Part shown: one piece after another, positions 1 through 7,976 of the stretch | How the letters are laid out: every line of letters starts with the position of its first letter | Numbering within the stretch: position 1 is the stretch's first letter | Position numbers and translations under genes: made by a program | From: Candidatus Nanopelagicales bacterium | GTDB lineage: Bacteria > Actinomycetota > Actinomycetes > S36-B12 | Length of the DNA stretch: 24,160 nt | Direction: 5' to 3' | Assembly (NCBI GenBank): GCA_018402075.1 | Contig: JAGYJP010000017.1 | Span: 1-24,160 of the forward strand | Notes under the pieces: generated by a model | Database searches by the model: none | What the model was told of the DNA's origin: nothing | What the model saw: only the letters and a program-made list of their open reading frames with translations

Positions 1-1278
1 GTAGAGTCTCATTTGGAGCAACGTTTCCGTCGAGTGATTATTGACAGACTTCAAGTCATGGGTGCTTCGCTCGTTGAGGTTCCTGGAGCCTGGGGTAACA
101 CCCTGCGCTTTAGTTTGCCGGGACAGCCTCGACAGTGGACGTTGACCCCGCAAGTGACAATGCATGGATGTCGTCCCGATTTCGTATTACAGTCGAATGA
201 CATCAATATTCCTGCACTAGCTATTTTTACTGACGGACACCGTTTTCATGCCGTGCCTGCGAATAATCGACTTGCCGACGATGCACGGAAGCGAGCGAAC
301 TTAAGAGCGCATGGCGTTGTGGTGGTCGCAGTTAGTGCACGTGATGTTTCACTCGATAAAGAGCGCATTCCAGCGGTGCCGGACTGGGTGAATTCTGAGG
401 TGCTTGGTCAGTTGATGATGCTGCCGGAATTCATTGCCGCACCAGCTTCGTATGCTTCACTAGGTCGGGGACCAATTGATTTCATAGTTGAATGGATCAC
501 GGCACCACGTCTTTTGGATTTGGAACATGTGGCAAGAGCCGTACCTATGTTGCTTGCTCAACAAGGTGCTCGCGCTCAAGATTGGACGCAAACTCCTGCC
601 GGTGCAAGCCTCGCTTCTCTTGCAGTGGATCGGCTCTTGGACCAGAGAATTACCCAGGAAGGCTCGGCTCGAAGAGTGGTGACCTGGCTACGAGGTTCGT
701 TGGCTGTTGCAATAGAGAAACGCGACACGACAGACGTGATTGATGTTGCAGTAGTCCTTGATGACCGAGATGTCTCGCTCGACGCCGCGCACGCTGACTC
801 ATGGCGTGAGTGGCTCTTGATCTCAAATTCGTTAGTGCTACGTGATTGGCCAACTAACGTGTCGACACTCACCGTTGCTCTTGAGGAAGAGCCCCACGCG
901 CCAACTATCGCTGAATCGGAGATGGAAGATTTATCCGTAATCGAGGCTGATTTGTTCTCGTCGCTTCCCGCTAATTGGGTAGCGGCACTACTTGATGCAT
1001 CACCAGGGCCAGAGCGCGCACTTGTGCAGGCGCTGGCAGCAGTGCCTGGTTTTCCAGCTCCAATGATTGGGCTCGAGGGGCCTGATGGAATTGTCCTTGA
1101 CTTGGTTTGGCCTGAACTCCAAATAGCCGTTCGCCTTCCCGGCTTGACACATGCGGATGAGGTTGAACTCATTGCCCTGGGTTGGCGGATTTTGGAGCCA
1201 AGCCAGGTGGCAATCATTGAAGCTTTCGACAAACTAAACGCGGAAGGCTCTACCCTGCTCTTAGAAAGAGAGATTTAA
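1..1278 (+). CDS. C-terminal part of a large protein with a PD-(D/E)xK/Vsr-like nuclease domain (5' end outside window)
   Basis: The reading frame is open from base 1, so the first possible start (TTG at 13) is probably internal and the gene begins before the window. Counting from that TTG, residues 54-56 are RPD, followed by a stretch FTDGHRFHA (72-80), then LADDARKRANLR (87-98) and a VVVVAVS strand. This pattern (RPD, hydrophobic strand, DGxxxH, basic helix, strand) is what I associate with the Vsr/MTES-like endonuclease domain found at the C-terminus of very long DEAD/DEAH or DUF1998 helicases in actinobacterial defence loci. The remaining 300 residues show no motif I recognise. The stop overlaps the next start (TAATG), so the two genes are translationally coupled. 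The helicase part is inferred from family context and cannot be seen here; a stand-alone nuclease is the alternative. Confidence 0.7.
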   Translation, partial: VESHLEQRFRRVIIDRLQVMGASLVEVPGAWGNTLRFSLPGQPRQWTLTPQVTMHGCRPDFVLQSNDINIPALAIFTDGHRFHAVPANNRLADDARKRANLRAHGVVVVAVSARDVSLDKERIPAVPDWVNSEVLGQLMMLPEFIAAPASYASLGRGPIDFIVEWITAPRLLDLEHVARAVPMLLAQQGARAQDWTQTPAGASLASLAVDRLLDQRITQEGSARRVVTWLRGSLAVAIEKRDTTDVIDVAVVLDDRDVSLDAAHADSWREWLLISNSLVLRDWPTNVSTLTVALEEEPHAPTIAESEMEDLSVIEADLFSSLPANWVAALLDASPGPERALVQALAAVPGFPAPMIGLEGPDGIVLDLVWPELQIAVRLPGLTHADEVELIALGWRILEPSQVAIIEAFDKLNAEGSTLLLEREI

Positions 1279-3461
1279 TGCCCACAATCATTATTAGTAA
1301 ACTTGCAGGACGCTTGGACCCTGCAATCCGAGGCAAAGCAATGGTTTTTCTCCAGAAACTTGCGGAAGATGACTCGACTCCAGGGCTCCATGTCGAACCG
1401 CTACAGCGTGCAATTGACTCACGCGTTCGAACAGGCCGCGTTGATAGGTTCTACCGTGCTGTGATGTTTCGGCTCGATAATGAGGGGGAGCGTCACTATG
1501 TGATTCATGGGGTCTGGCCGCACGATGAGGCAATTCGTGTGGCAAATAACCTCCGGTTGACTGTTAATCCGGTGAATGGACTACCTCAGTTTGAAGAATC
1601 GCCTGAAGCACCGGATAGAAAATTCGTCACCGCGGAAACGAAGCACAAAGATGTGGGCGAATCACCGACTTCACAATCCGGTGGCTTGCGATTATTGGAA
1701 GGTTTGGGAATTTCACAAGCTGATTTGGTAGACCAGTTGGGCATACCTGTTGAAATTGCTGAAGTTGCAATGCTTGCCCAAGATGAAGACGAAATACTTT
1801 CATTGGCAACTGAACTAGAGAATGAGTGGATCGCATCTATTCTGATTGATATCGCTGCAGGTGACTTGGTGTCGGAAGTTGTTGATCGTATGGCGTTGGC
1901 ACCCGTGGTTTCCTCAGATGACGAGGATGCTGATGTCTTGGCGGCGATGCAGCGGGTAGGGGCGCAAGTTCAGTTCGCTTTCATTGAAGACAATGACGAG
2001 CTTCGGAACGCGATTGAAGCATCGGATTTTGGCGCATGGAGAGTTTTCTTACATCCAGAGCAAAGGCGATATGTAGAAGTACAAACATCTGGTCCATTTA
2101 GAATTTCAGGCGGTGCAGGTACAGGGAAGACAGTTGTCTTAGTTCACAGAGCTCGCAACCTAGCCGTGCGTTATCCCGGGGCCACCATCTTATTGACAAC
2201 TTATACAACTAATTTAGCGACAATCCTTCAAGAACAGCTCGCGCAACTTGATTCGAGGATAAAAATTGCTTCAGCACTCGGTGAACCTGGCATCTTCGTC
2301 TCGGGAATCGATGCCCTAGCTGCTTCTATTTTGCGTAAGGACAACAACGGAGTGCAGGTTGCTGTGGAAAATGTATTGGGACAGGCTCGAGATTCCGTAA
2401 ATGCCCGGACACCGGGTGCTGTTTGGCAATCCGTGTTGGAAGCTGCAAATGTTGATTTGCCTTCCAATATCGCTAATCCCACATTCCTGAGTGCTGAGTA
2501 CGCGACCATAGTTTTGCCGAGTCGAATAACCTCACTGGAAGACTTTCTTCATGTTCGGCGTACTGGGCGCGGCGTACCCCTCAACAGAGGTCAACGCAAG
2601 GCGGTCTGGACTTTGATTGAGGCCTATCGCGCTCAAGGCCGAGTCGACGGAACTCTGGATTTCATGGAGGCATCTGCGATAGCCGCTGACTTCCTTGAAA
2701 CTAAATACAGCGGTCCGGCTTTCGCTACACATGCCCTTGTTGATGAGGGACAAGATCTTTCTCCTACGCACTGGCAACTCTTGCGTGCATTAGTGCCGCA
2801 CGGCACCGATGACTTATTCATTGCTGAAGATTCGCACCAGCGCATTTATGGTCCCCGAGTTGTTCTGAGCAAAATGGGCATATCAATTGTGGGCCGATCC
2901 AGACGTTTGACTTTGAATTATCGAACCACAGCACAGAATCTGCGTTATGCAATGAGCATTTTGGCGGGAGGTGTTTTCGTTGATCTGGAGGATCAGCAGG
3001 AATCAACAGGATATCGCTCTGCACGCTCAGGTCCTGATCCACAGATCATTGAGGTTGAGGGAATTTCGGAAGAACTGGATCAAATTGGAATTGTGTTGGA
3101 TGGTTGGCTCAAGGGCGGTATCGACGCAAACGCCATAGCAGTTTTGTGTGCTGACCGTGTGCAACGCGACCGACTTGCAACAGGTCTAACCGAACGCGGC
3201 CTACCTGTGAGGTCAGTTGACCGTGATCATGCGCCGAGGGATCGAATAGCAATCATGACAATGCATAGGGCTAAAGGAACTGAATTTTCTCGCGTTGTTT
3301 TATCAGGGGTTGGAAATCGACTGGAATCCGAGAAAATTCGCATCGCAGGGTTGGATTTAACGGATCAATTAAATGAGGATCTGCGCGAAAAGTCGTTGCT
3401 TTATGTTGCTGCAACGCGTGCTCGTGATGAACTAGTGGTCTTTCGACGACCCATCAAGTAA
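1278..3461 (+). CDS. UvrD-like superfamily 1 helicase with RelE/ParE-like N-terminal domain
   Basis: This 727-residue protein starts at the ATG that overlaps the preceding stop (TAATG). Residues 1 to about 105 resemble a RelE/ParE-fold toxin: GLHVE (36-40), an arginine-rich strand RVRTGRVDRFYRAV (49-62), a YVIHGVW strand and the HDEAI segment (82-86). The rest is an ATP-dependent SF1 helicase: Walker A GGAGTGKT (278-285), Walker B DEGQD (489-493), motif V TMHRAKGTEFSRVV and motif VI YVAATRARDELVV near the C-terminus. It probably translocates on or unwinds DNA, and works with the coupled upstream protein. Whether the toxin-like domain cuts RNA or only serves as a binding module is unknown. The fusion is read from the sequence; a role in phage defence is inferred from the coupling and neighbourhood. 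Confidence 0.85.
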   Translation: MPTIIISKLAGRLDPAIRGKAMVFLQKLAEDDSTPGLHVEPLQRAIDSRVRTGRVDRFYRAVMFRLDNEGERHYVIHGVWPHDEAIRVANNLRLTVNPVNGLPQFEESPEAPDRKFVTAETKHKDVGESPTSQSGGLRLLEGLGISQADLVDQLGIPVEIAEVAMLAQDEDEILSLATELENEWIASILIDIAAGDLVSEVVDRMALAPVVSSDDEDADVLAAMQRVGAQVQFAFIEDNDELRNAIEASDFGAWRVFLHPEQRRYVEVQTSGPFRISGGAGTGKTVVLVHRARNLAVRYPGATILLTTYTTNLATILQEQLAQLDSRIKIASALGEPGIFVSGIDALAASILRKDNNGVQVAVENVLGQARDSVNARTPGAVWQSVLEAANVDLPSNIANPTFLSAEYATIVLPSRITSLEDFLHVRRTGRGVPLNRGQRKAVWTLIEAYRAQGRVDGTLDFMEASAIAADFLETKYSGPAFATHALVDEGQDLSPTHWQLLRALVPHGTDDLFIAEDSHQRIYGPRVVLSKMGISIVGRSRRLTLNYRTTAQNLRYAMSILAGGVFVDLEDQQESTGYRSARSGPDPQIIEVEGISEELDQIGIVLDGWLKGGIDANAIAVLCADRVQRDRLATGLTERGLPVRSVDRDHAPRDRIAIMTMHRAKGTEFSRVVLSGVGNRLESEKIRIAGLDLTDQLNEDLREKSLLYVAATRARDELVVFRRPIK

Positions 3462-3571
3462 AGCCAGAGTCGATGCCTCGTATCGATCATCTATTTGCCT
3501 CGTATGACTCTTCGCATCTATGAAAGAACTAATTTCAGGGTTCGCACGACCAATAGAGTTCGAAAGAAGTT

Positions 3572-4471
3572 TCATTGGGTTTGAAAAATTTGGAAACGCT
3601 CCGCCAGCCGCTCTCGGTCAGGTTGCTTGGATTTGGCGGGTGGCACCCAAAGTGATCGCATGTCCATTTCTTTGATCCCATGCTCGAGCATCGGGCCATC
3701 TACTTCTTGAAGAATGTCTTCACGAATATGTACTTTGTAGTCAGGGTCGATTCCCACAATGTTGATGTCGTAGGCAGTGTGGTGGATCTTGCACAAACTC
3801 AGCCCGTTCGATACCGAGGTGGATGAGTCCGCATCACGGTCAGGGGTGATGTGAGCGGCGTCCAGGAGCCGGCCGTGGGCAAGAGTGCAGATTGCACATT
3901 TGGTTTCATAGGCAGAAATGACTTGGGCCCGGAAGGCTGGTTGGTGCAGGCGTTGCTGCATCAGCCGTTCAGCGTACTTGCGCTCGATTGATGACTCCGA
4001 TTGAGAGGCGACGGCCAGGGCTCTGTCGGGAGCCATCAAACAGTAACGCTCGCTGGGAAAATCGTTGATGATGAAGACCCGGTAGGGAACGTAATCCCCT
4101 GTTGCCTGTTGGCGAAACCACAAGAGTGGCAGTTGCAGTTGCATTGCTTTGCGAAGCTTGGAGTTCTTACCCTCAGTGCTGCCGGATTGGTAGTCGTATC
4201 GCCAGAGACCGCCTTGAACTTCCTGGTCATCGTACTTACCTGAGAGTGTCGTGTTGATGGAGAGAGTCGCTCGCAGTGGTTCCTCGAAAGGCCAGGATGC
4301 TCCGGGGTTCCAGATCCCTCCCTGGACGTCGATAACTCTTATGTTCATACCGGCGTAGGAGAAATTGCCAAGTTCGTTACGCGACAACATTCCATCGGAT
4401 GAATTAGCGTGTGAGATGACCTTGTCGATCAGGTCATCACGGAGTGTTTGCTCCTCCTCGACTGTCCACAC
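3572..4471 (-). CDS. HNH endonuclease (HNH_2 type putative restriction enzyme)
   Basis: This 299-residue protein starts at GTG 4471; an in-frame stop three codons upstream leaves little choice, and no clear Shine-Dalgarno is visible. The C-terminal half holds the HNH fold: YETKCAIC (zinc CxxC), LLDAAHITPD (His metal ligand), NGLSLCKIHHTAYD, then VHIREDIL and DGPMLEHGI, which is typical of pfam HNH_2 / COG3440 predicted restriction endonucleases. The N-terminal 150 residues (IRVIDVQGGIWNP, LWRYDYQSG) look like the sensor or DNA-reading half seen in this group, often involved in modified-DNA restriction. No methyltransferase lies nearby, so a stand-alone modification-dependent nuclease is likely. 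It is read convergently towards the helicase pair, with about 110 bp between them and no obvious strong terminator. Confidence 0.85.
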   Translation of the reverse strand: MWTVEEEQTLRDDLIDKVISHANSSDGMLSRNELGNFSYAGMNIRVIDVQGGIWNPGASWPFEEPLRATLSINTTLSGKYDDQEVQGGLWRYDYQSGSTEGKNSKLRKAMQLQLPLLWFRQQATGDYVPYRVFIINDFPSERYCLMAPDRALAVASQSESSIERKYAERLMQQRLHQPAFRAQVISAYETKCAICTLAHGRLLDAAHITPDRDADSSTSVSNGLSLCKIHHTAYDINIVGIDPDYKVHIREDILQEVDGPMLEHGIKEMDMRSLWVPPAKSKQPDRERLAERFQIFQTQ

Positions 4472-4527
4472 AAGTTCAGCTTAGGCACTGCGTGCATAGA
4501 TATTGTGTGAATCGCAAACTTTAGGCT

Positions 4528-4962
4528 TTACTCGAGAATTACGGCAGACGCATTTTGACTCCGAACCTGGGCCGTATCCGGGCACCGTAGGTGGAACGTG
4601 GGACACCAGCAGTTTTCGTGGCTTTTGCGCCCCGAATGGCCGCGCGTAACGAGTTCTACCGCGACGCACCTGCCTTCTTTTAGGTCCACCACCGCCAACG
4701 CATCAAAAATCTCTGACGCATCTGTCACGAGACGCAATTCGTCCTCGAGTTCCTTGATGCGTTTACGCGCCTCACGAAGGTCACTGAGTTTACGCGAGGT
4801 GAAGCCTGTTCGAACCCCTGCATCGATAAGTGTTTGGGACTTCCACCGGTGCAATGTTTGCAACCCAACCCCCGACTCCATGGAAAGGCAACGAAAACTT
4901 TCGCCCCTCAGCATCCGGTCAATGAAATCCTGCAGGAAAGCAGGCGGATATTGATATGGCAT
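4528..4962 (-). pseudogene. IS3-family transposase remnant (OrfA plus the very start of OrfB)
   Basis: The ORF starts at ATG 4962 behind a good Shine-Dalgarno (GGAGGG). Residues 1-90 are an IS3 OrfA: a helix-turn-helix with a tryptophan ending the recognition segment (TLHRWKSQ), then the basic leucine-zipper-like helix REARKRIKELEDELRLV. After residue 90 the frame continues into sequence resembling the beginning of OrfB (ELVTRGHSGRKS) but ends at about 144 residues, with no DDE catalytic core anywhere near. It is therefore a truncated, non-functional transposase. It lies between the HNH and Mrr genes and marks past insertion activity in the island. I could not find paired terminal inverted repeats or a target-site duplication. 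Confidence 0.75.
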
Positions 4963-5107
4963 AGACCCTCCTCAAGGTCAGACTGCCACAACTCTCAAAA
5001 ACGTTGGCCAAGAAACGGGGCTCATATCACGTGGACCGAATAATGGGGTCCTCCCACTTGATTTGATTACAAGATTTGATCTGAGCACTAATGCCTAGAT
5101 GGAAAGT

Positions 5108-6034
5108 TCATGAACCATCAATGAGTGCGCGGTCAAGGAAGTAGATGGGTCTGAGTGGCAGCAGAAGTCGGTGCTCTTCAGGAATTCGATCATAATGTTC
5201 AATCCACAGTTGAACCATCTGTGATGCATCCATAAGGGTTAATCTCCGAGTCTGTTGGTCCCTCACTTCGGATTCAGCGCTAGATGTGAAGCCGCCAGTG
5301 CAAACGTAGAGCCCAATATCTTTGTCGCCGAGGATGGCCATGAATGAACGAATGGACTCCGCGGGTGCCTTATCTTGGCGCCGTTTGACTTGGACTTTGA
5401 TTCGTGGGCCTGAAGCTCCCAGAGGGTCTGTGTAGGCGAGGATATCTAATCCCTTGTCTGGTCCTGGCGGTGATTTCCATGCAATGTGGTAGCCCATCCC
5501 CGTGAGTAGCGCCGCAATGAGATTCTGGAATCCAAATGGATCCATATTGGATATGTGTTCTCTTATTTGGTCCCAGGCCTCGCCCTCAGCATCTTCAAGT
5601 GTGCTCTCTATAGAACTGTCCACTTCAGATATATCAACTTCATTGTCGTCAGGAGCGCCGTCAGGTGCCGTTGAGTCCTCTTCATTTGGATTGTCCTTGC
5701 GCCACTGAGCGTAGAGAGTTCTAGCACTTCTGTAGAGCTCACCTGGATCTTTGTAGTTGGTCAAAGCTTCGATGCCATCGTCAGTAACGGACCAATAACC
5801 ACGCTCCTTGCGCATCCAACCTGCCTTGACCAGGTCGATCGTGGCAAATCGAACTATTCGAGGGAAGCGTTGCAATCCATCTTTGTAGTCCCCACGTTCA
5901 TATTCCGTAAGCTCCACGGTCTCACCAAGTTGTTTAATGGCATCTCTCGCTCGCATGCCATCAGGGTGCGACTGGAGAATCCGCATGAGCTGTTGAACAA
6001 GGACGCCTGTTCGCTCAATAGTTATGTCAGCCAT
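5108..6034 (-). CDS. Mrr-type restriction endonuclease
   Basis: I chose ATG 6034 (MADITIE, 308 residues) because AGAGGA lies 9 bases upstream; a TTG at 6070 would add 12 residues. The N-terminal 100 residues form the winged-helix Mrr_N module: READY-like helices, LVKAGWMRKERGYWSVTDDGIEAL being the typical wing. An acidic linker (about 118-150) leads to the catalytic Mrr_cat domain with GPDKGLD (191-197) and QVKR (215-218), the D...QxK version of the PD-(D/E)xK site, followed by ESIRSFMAIL and GLYVCTGGFT. Mrr enzymes are type IV nucleases that cleave methylated DNA, often with no partner. All catalytic residues are present, so it looks active. It is transcribed with the same polarity as the excalibur lipoprotein gene 67 bp upstream. 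Confidence 0.92.
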   Translation of the reverse strand: MADITIERTGVLVQQLMRILQSHPDGMRARDAIKQLGETVELTEYERGDYKDGLQRFPRIVRFATIDLVKAGWMRKERGYWSVTDDGIEALTNYKDPGELYRSARTLYAQWRKDNPNEEDSTAPDGAPDDNEVDISEVDSSIESTLEDAEGEAWDQIREHISNMDPFGFQNLIAALLTGMGYHIAWKSPPGPDKGLDILAYTDPLGASGPRIKVQVKRRQDKAPAESIRSFMAILGDKDIGLYVCTGGFTSSAESEVRDQQTRRLTLMDASQMVQLWIEHYDRIPEEHRLLLPLRPIYFLDRALIDGS

Positions 6035-6101
6035 GGACCTATATCCTCTCGCTTTGGGGCGTGATTGCACTTTGCAAAATAACGTTTACTTTTTGTAGAC
6101 A

Positions 6102-6389
6102 TCAGGGCCACGGCTCGCAACCCACTCCATCGCGGTCACGATCGAACCCGTGCACGTCATATCCGACGACATAGACGGGCCCGTTAATGTCTGGGCAATC
6201 AAGATCGTAGGAAACGATTGGTATGCATGGACCTTGATAGTTTGGATCACAATCCTCTCGCATTTCATCTGTGTCCAGAATGTAATTGGGGCTTACAGGA
6301 CTGGCTGGTTGAGGCAGATCCGATTCCGTGGATGCGCAGCTACTCAGTGGAATAACAAGGATCAATATTCCCGTGATGAGTTTCAACAT
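6102..6389 (-). CDS. Short excalibur-domain lipoprotein
   Basis: This 95-residue protein starts at ATG 6389, with AAGGGGG five bases upstream. Residues 1-17 are a hydrophobic signal peptide ending in a lipobox-like LSSC, so Cys18 is probably lipidated and the protein held on the outer face of the membrane. The C-terminus carries a DRDRDGVGCE motif (83-92) with an upstream CPDINGPVYVVG strand, which matches the excalibur calcium-binding domain (DxDxDGxxCE). Four other cysteines (47, 55, 65, 91) could form disulphides. Excalibur domains are often attached to secreted nucleases, but no nuclease domain is present here. It is oriented away from the operon at 6627, and both share the 240 bp region between them for promoters. 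Confidence 0.8.
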   Translation of the reverse strand: MLKLITGILILVIPLSSCASTESDLPQPASPVSPNYILDTDEMREDCDPNYQGPCIPIVSYDLDCPDINGPVYVVGYDVHGFDRDRDGVGCEPWP

Positions 6390-6484
6390 TTATGCCCCCT
6401 TCGTCCTACTCTATGACCCGTTCAATTATGGGAAACTGTTAGGGACTCAGTAGTTCGATTTTTCAGGGCCCTCAGGCATTTGGC

Positions 6485-6514
6485 TTGGGAGTATCGTTTT
6501 TTGCAGGATAATAT
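6485..6514 (+). promoter_or_regulatory. Candidate sigma-70-type promoter for the three-gene helicase/PLD operon
   Basis: TTGGGA at 6485-6490 is separated by 18 bases from TAATAT at 6509-6514, a reasonable vegetative promoter. The start of transcription would fall near 6521, giving a leader of about 105 nt before the GTG at 6627. The spacing and hexamers are seen directly; use is inferred. Confidence 0.45.
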
Positions 6515-6626
6515 CTCGTGAATTGTCGGAGTCTCCAGATAGTCTCAAACGATCGAGCGAACCAATCTATGATCACTATGGGTCAGTACATGAAAAGTGC
6601 TCGTGTTAAAAAATCGGGGGTGAAGA

Positions 6627-7976
6627 GTGAGTAGTGCAGTTTCGCTTCCACTCCCGCGTAACTCAGCCTACGACCCACCTTCGGCAGGCGAGGGTCGGTT
6701 GGATCCGCTTGGGTTTGGGGTGATTGCGGATCGCATCGCAGATTCTTATGCTCGTCCGGTTCGTGCGCGTATGCGCCGCATTCGATTTCTTACCTCAATG
6801 GCAATTGGTGGGACATTTATTTGGGATCTCAATTCGATTGAACCAGCGATTGCGGGCGATACACCTGATATCGCTTTTGAGAGGGTGGTAATCGAGGCTT
6901 TGGCTCGAGGCGGTCAATCCGGTGTTCACCTGGATACAGGGATTCCCGGTATCACCAAGGCGCAGGCGGCACTGCTGAGTAAGTCGCGACTCGATGCGCG
7001 CGGTTACCTCAAAAGCCCACGGGTGTTCGGGTTTAGTGGTGTGTATCGCCCACTTGCGCAGGCGACTCTGTTAACTGACAAGAGGGGAGGGATACTTGAG
7101 GCTGGCAAGGAATTAATCGCTGGGCTTGAGACTGACTCGGGTTTAAGCGGATTGGCAACGGGGAAGCCCGGAACCGACGGGGGAGACTTCCTCGCATGGG
7201 TCGCACAGGAGTCGGCTAATTCGCTGCGAACAGGACGGAACTGCTTTAGTCCCAAGCATCCTTATGTCTCGCTGCTCGCATCTATCGCTGCGCCCCAGGG
7301 TGCTGGGGCTACCGAACGAGCGGCTCTACACGGTGTTTTGACGCACCCGCAAATGTCTCTGCAGCCAGAAGATGACGCCGTTTACCTTGAACTACTGCAA
7401 ATTCTGAATCAGGAAATGTTTATTGATTCAAGTGAATGGGACATGGTGCGCGCCTTGCTCGAAGAAGGCAGTCCCGCACTCAGAGCGCGAATGCTGATGC
7501 TGGTTGAGTTTGAAGAATTCGCCAGAACTTTGTTATGGGCATTCGATACTTATAGATTTATTTCCAGCCAATCGGTGGGAGGGTTCCCTGATCGGCAGGT
7601 TCTTCAGGCTAACAATGCGCTTCGAAGTGTTGCTGGCTCGGTGAGCGGCTTGTTCAACTCGACTATGGCTGAAATGTCACAGGCCGTTGACCAGGGTGTT
7701 GATCCGAGTTTGCCAGGGGCTTTCGCCGAACGTTTTTCTGCTTTCGGGGAGATATCTTCGGTTGACCAATTGATTGAAGTCCTCATGGCCCACCACTTCG
7801 CTGTTCAGAAGAACAAGGCACCTGATGGAAAACGTGCTTGGCTGGAGTTGGGTGGTGCCGGATACGCCATTCGGCCCATGTTCACCGTGACCGATGAACC
7901 TGAGTTGCTAGACAAATTCATTCACCCATATCGCTTGTTGACGCTGGTGGACTTTTTGGTCGATATTCATGGATGA
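6627..7976 (+). CDS. First gene of PLD/SNF2 operon, DUF6361-like protein of unknown activity
   Basis: The start is GTG 6627 with a GGGGG Shine-Dalgarno six bases away; the product is 449 residues. I do not recognise it firmly. The N-terminal segment LDPLGFGVIADRIADSY followed by an arginine-rich RARMRRIRFL helix (about 26-52) resembles the opening of the DUF6361 family (LG, IxDxIxD, then RxR), which accompanies PLD proteins and helicases in defence loci. The rest is mostly alpha-helical with no nuclease, ATPase or membrane signature. Its stop overlaps the next ATG by 8 bases, so it is certainly part of the same operon. By position it could correspond to ZacA of the Azaca system, acting as sensor or scaffold; this rests on memory of the architecture, not on an alignment. 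Confidence 0.8.
   Translation: MSSAVSLPLPRNSAYDPPSAGEGRLDPLGFGVIADRIADSYARPVRARMRRIRFLTSMAIGGTFIWDLNSIEPAIAGDTPDIAFERVVIEALARGGQSGVHLDTGIPGITKAQAALLSKSRLDARGYLKSPRVFGFSGVYRPLAQATLLTDKRGGILEAGKELIAGLETDSGLSGLATGKPGTDGGDFLAWVAQESANSLRTGRNCFSPKHPYVSLLASIAAPQGAGATERAALHGVLTHPQMSLQPEDDAVYLELLQILNQEMFIDSSEWDMVRALLEEGSPALRARMLMLVEFEEFARTLLWAFDTYRFISSQSVGGFPDRQVLQANNALRSVAGSVSGLFNSTMAEMSQAVDQGVDPSLPGAFAERFSAFGEISSVDQLIEVLMAHHFAVQKNKAPDGKRAWLELGGAGYAIRPMFTVTDEPELLDKFIHPYRLLTLVDFLVDIHG

Noticed and set aside
576..1232. A 218-residue minus-strand ORF
   Set aside because: It is serine/arginine/threonine-rich shadow sequence antisense to the well-supported gene ending at 1278.
4963..5107. Repeated ATTTGAT words and TGACCTTGAG as IS ends
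   Set aside because: No matching inverted copy or target duplication was found on the other side of the IS3 remnant.
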